Below are positions 61,824-64,000 of a stretch of 64,000 bases of DNA, in pieces. The stretch comes from Rhodococcus sp. P1Y (GTDB taxonomy: Bacteria; Actinomycetota; Actinomycetes; Mycobacteriales; Mycobacteriaceae). How positions within the stretch are numbered: the first letter of the stretch is position 1; each line of letters opens with the position of its first letter. The stretch is taken from positions 1,302,001-1,366,000 of the forward strand of contig NZ_CP032762.1 in assembly GCF_003641205.1 (NCBI RefSeq). Direction: 5' to 3'. The notes beneath the pieces are model-generated. The model ran no database searches. It was not told where the DNA came from and saw nothing but the letters and a program-made list of their open reading frames with translations. The translations under genes and the position numbers were made by a program.

Positions 61824-63158
61824 CCCGAGGCCGATGCCGACAGGTTCCGGCGAGCCGCAACATCCGCCGACGACGGCAGTGTCGGCGTTCGGATCGTCGA
61901 AGAGGCCCGCGCCGCCGCAGACTCCCGTGTCGGGCAGAGTCAGTTCGACCGCGCGAGCGCCCTCGTGGTCACCCGCCAGTTCCGCTGCGATACTGCGTAC
62001 TTGCTCGTACCCGGTCATCGCAAGGAAGGTCGGCGCACGGCCGTAGCTCTTCATTCCAGCGAGATAGAACCCCGGTTCAGGTTGGGTCAGTTCGACGACG
62101 CCGTGTGGGTAGACGGTTCCGCAGGAGTGCATGTTCGGATCTATCAACGGCGCCAAAGCCTTCGGTGCCTGCAGTGTCGAGTCGAGGTCCAGGCGTATCT
62201 CGGAGAGCCAGCTCAGGTCCGGCCGAAAGCCGGTCAGCGCGACGACCCGGTCGACGTGGTCGATGGTGGTGCCGTCATCACCGACGAGGGTGAGTCGGTC
62301 GCCGTCCGTCGCCACCTCTTCGGTGCGAAACCCGGAAACGACTTGGAGTACCCCGTCGTCGACGGCCTTCTTCGCACGCAGACCGAGCGCGCCGCGAGCG
62401 GCGAGTTCGTCCGATGCGCCGCCGCCGAACACGGCGTCGGTGACCGGGCGGCGTACCGCCCACGTCAACCTCGTGCCGGGGTGCCGCGCCGCTAGTTCGG
62501 CGAAGGCGATGATCGCGGTGAGAGCCGAATGGCCGCTCCCGACGATGACGATGTGCGCGCCGGCGTAGTGGTTCTGCGCGGCGCCGGTGAGATCGGGCAC
62601 CCGGTAGGAGATGCGCTCGGCGCCCCTGAACTCCTCGGCGGCCTTGCGTTCCCCGACGGCCGGAAGTCCCTCGGAGCCGAGCGGATTGGGTGAACCCCAG
62701 GTGCCCGACGCGTCGATGACAGCACGAGCGAGGATGCGTTGCTCGGTACCGTCGGGTCGTCGGACGTGTACCGACAGTGGTTCGGTGTCACGGCCGGCGT
62801 CGACGATGCGGTCGCGTCCGCGTCGGGCAACACCGATGACCTCAGAGTTGAAGCGCACCGAGTCGCCGAGAACCGAGGCGAGCGGCGTCAGATAGTTCTC
62901 GACCCATTCCCGGCCCGTGGCGTAGCCGTCGCTGTCGGGTGCAGTCCACCCTGCTTCGGTCAGGAGGCGCGTGGCGGCAGGATCGACGATTTCCGACCAC
63001 GGGGAGAACAGCCGCACGTGATTCCACTGCGCGACAGCCGAACCGGCCGAGGATCCGCGTTCCAAGACCAGAACCGGAACAGCGTGCTCGGTCAGATGTG
63101 CTGCGGCAGCAAGGCCGACAGGGCCTGCTCCGACGACGACAACGGGATGCTCGGACAT
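61806..63158 (-). CDS. FAD/NAD(P)-binding protein of an arsenic operon (ArsO-like)
   Basis: A 450-residue flavoprotein. FAD motif VVVVGAGPVGLAAAAHL; NADPH motif HIVIVGSGHSALTAIIAF near residue 215; a GD-like segment near VVALTGFRPDL. The C-terminal 50 residues carry GVCGGAGLFDD and VGGCCGSPEPV, cysteines not found in common monooxygenases. Found next to ars genes in actinobacteria, where it is named ArsO-like; its chemistry (thiol or arsenical oxidation, metal binding) is unproven. ATG 63158 lies 28 bases after the arsC stop. Confidence 0.8.
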   Translation of the reverse strand: MSEHPVVVVGAGPVGLAAAAHLTEHAVPVLVLERGSSAGSAVAQWNHVRLFSPWSEIVDPAATRLLTEAGWTAPDSDGYATGREWVENYLTPLASVLGDSVRFNSEVIGVARRGRDRIVDAGRDTEPLSVHVRRPDGTEQRILARAVIDASGTWGSPNPLGSEGLPAVGERKAAEEFRGAERISYRVPDLTGAAQNHYAGAHIVIVGSGHSALTAIIAFAELAARHPGTRLTWAVRRPVTDAVFGGGASDELAARGALGLRAKKAVDDGVLQVVSGFRTEEVATDGDRLTLVGDDGTTIDHVDRVVALTGFRPDLSWLSEIRLDLDSTLQAPKALAPLIDPNMHSCGTVYPHGVVELTQPEPGFYLAGMKSYGRAPTFLAMTGYEQVRSIAAELAGDHEGARAVELTLPDTGVCGGAGLFDDPNADTAVVGGCCGSPEPVGIGLGSGTRS

Positions 63159-63186
63159 GGTAGGGATGTCCTTTCGATGGCGGTGG

Positions 63187-63588
63187 TTACTGGCCTAGCC
63201 GACGGTTGAGTTCCTCGACGCGGGCTGCGATGTCGTCGCGAACCAGTCTCATGCGTTCGATGCCGTCGATCCCGCGTTCGGACGGCTCGTCGGTGTCCCA
63301 GTTCGAAAACGTCGGGCCCTGAACATGTTCGACCTGTGCCTCGCTGCCGAGCGTGATGACGTGATCCATCCGTGCGAGCAACTCGGGGTCGATGGGCTTG
63401 GGGCGTTCGCCGGTGAGGTCGACTCCCACCTCGAGCAATGCTTGTGCCGACAGTGCGTTGACGGCTCCTCCGGGTGCGGTGCCGGCGGAATGAACTTCGA
63501 CGGAGTCGCCCGCGGCTCGGCGCATCAGGCCGGCTGCCATCTGTGACTTACCGCCGTTCTTGACGCAGACGAACAGAACGCTTGGCAT
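63187..63588 (-). CDS. arsC: arsenate reductase, low-molecular-weight phosphatase type
   Basis: A 133-residue ArsC of the LMW-phosphatase fold. The P-loop reads LFVCVKNGGKSQMAAGLM: Cys near residue 8, then five residues and Lys where the classic CX5R has Arg. VHSAGTAPGGAVN and DLTGERPKPIDPELLARMDH VITLG are the general-acid segments. It reduces arsenate to arsenite, which the adjacent ACR3 pump exports. Its start overlaps the ACR3 stop (TGATG). Confidence 0.85.
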   Translation of the reverse strand: MPSVLFVCVKNGGKSQMAAGLMRRAAGDSVEVHSAGTAPGGAVNALSAQALLEVGVDLTGERPKPIDPELLARMDHVITLGSEAQVEHVQGPTFSNWDTDEPSERGIDGIERMRLVRDDIAARVEELNRRLGQ

Positions 63589-64000
63589 CAGGATGTCCTT
63601 TCGGGCTGGAACCGCTTGCGTAGTGCGAGTGAGACGTAGACCAGGCCGACGAGGACTGGAACCTCGATGAGTGGTCCGACGACACCGGCGAGGGCTTGCC
63701 CGGAGGTGGCGCCGTAGGTGGCGATCGCGACGGCAATGGCGAGCTCGAAGTTGTTGCCCGCCGCGGTGAATGCCAGAGTCGTGGTCCGCTCGTACCCCAA
63801 GCCCATCGCGGCGCCGAGAGCGTATCCGCCGCCCCACATTACCGCGAAGTAGACGAGCAACGGCAGCGCGATGCGGACTACGTCGAGAGGTTGGGAGGTG
63901 ATCCGATCTCCCTGCAACGCAAAGAGAACGACGATGGTGAACAGGAGACCGTAGAGCGCCCACGGCCCGATCTTCGGGATGAATTTCGTTTCGTACCAGT
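63588..64000 (-). CDS. ACR3 arsenite efflux pump, C-terminal part
   Basis: Last ~136 residues of ACR3; the gene runs beyond the window on the right. Visible blocks: KFIPKIGPWALYGLLFTIVV, GGYALGAAMGLGYERTTTLA, FTAAGNNFELAIAVAIATYG (the conserved ACR3 helix 9-like region), GQALAGVVGPLIEVPVLVGLVY. It moves arsenite out across the membrane. Operon order is ACR3, arsC, flavoprotein. Confidence 0.93.
   Translation of the reverse strand, partial: WYETKFIPKIGPWALYGLLFTIVVLFALQGDRITSQPLDVVRIALPLLVYFAVMWGGGYALGAAMGLGYERTTTLAFTAAGNNFELAIAVAIATYGATSGQALAGVVGPLIEVPVLVGLVYVSLALRKRFQPERTS

Overview
The window is high-GC actinobacterial chromosome, most likely from a Rhodococcus-type mycolic-acid bacterium. 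Three things point there: a fused MaoC-type dehydratase of the FAS-II kind, an Lsr2 nucleoid protein, a furA-katG pair, and an NmtR-type metal sensor close to the mycobacterial protein. Gene density is high. GTGA/ATGA stop-start overlaps are common. No tRNA, rRNA, CRISPR array, prophage or insertion-sequence transposase was seen.

Layout. 1-5.9 kb: end of a dCTP deaminase gene, a CYTH-CHAD phosphate-binding protein, two related Hsp70/actin-like proteins flanking a lone ANTAR protein, and a fused hydroxyacyl dehydratase. 5.9-14.1 kb: a secreted cysteine-rich protein, a TspO-like membrane protein, GNAT, epimerase, a DUF3626 gene coupled to an FAD oxidoreductase, and a GntR-ABC transporter operon. 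14.1-23.7 kb: GAF-ANTAR, SelO, secreted lipase, furA-katG, a Rho-N-like small protein, YihY, SRPBCC and a Nei-type glycosylase. 23.7-28.5 kb: a PAS-GAF-GGDEF-EAL protein, a TetR/TetX-like monooxygenase pair, and lsr2. 28.5-43.5 kb: an accessory-looking stretch of acetyltransferase, AraC, MarR, methyltransferase, kinase-like, barstar-like and small membrane genes. It also holds two members of a three-copy cysteine-rich exported family and both members of a membrane-protein family. 43.6-52.6 kb: MFS/HxlR, hypothetical genes sharing an N-terminal domain, an acetyltransferase, a MerR regulator with an operator inside its promoter, a candidate small RNA, and a frameshifted lipase. 52.6-58.1 kb: a stress-flavoured block (truncated STAS plus RsbW-like kinase, CinA-C amidase plus NAD synthetase, a UsfY-like protein, GAF-ANTAR, and Hsp20 behind a CIRCE element). 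58.1-64 kb: an amino-acid permease, then metal resistance: a P1B-4 ATPase divergent from nmtR, and the end of an arsenic operon (ACR3, arsC, a flavoprotein).

The most unusual items are: (i) a three-member exported eight-cysteine family scattered through the window, two of whose genes start inside the stop of an upstream gene; (ii) a paralogous three-helix membrane family; (iii) a long palindromic repeat present three times, whose arm supplies the stop codon of two different genes; (iv) a promoter-plus-terminator unit without a convincing gene at about 48.4-48.6 kb; and (v) three decaying genes (lipase, STAS, DUF1905). All functional calls rest on sequence reading and family knowledge; no searches were run.
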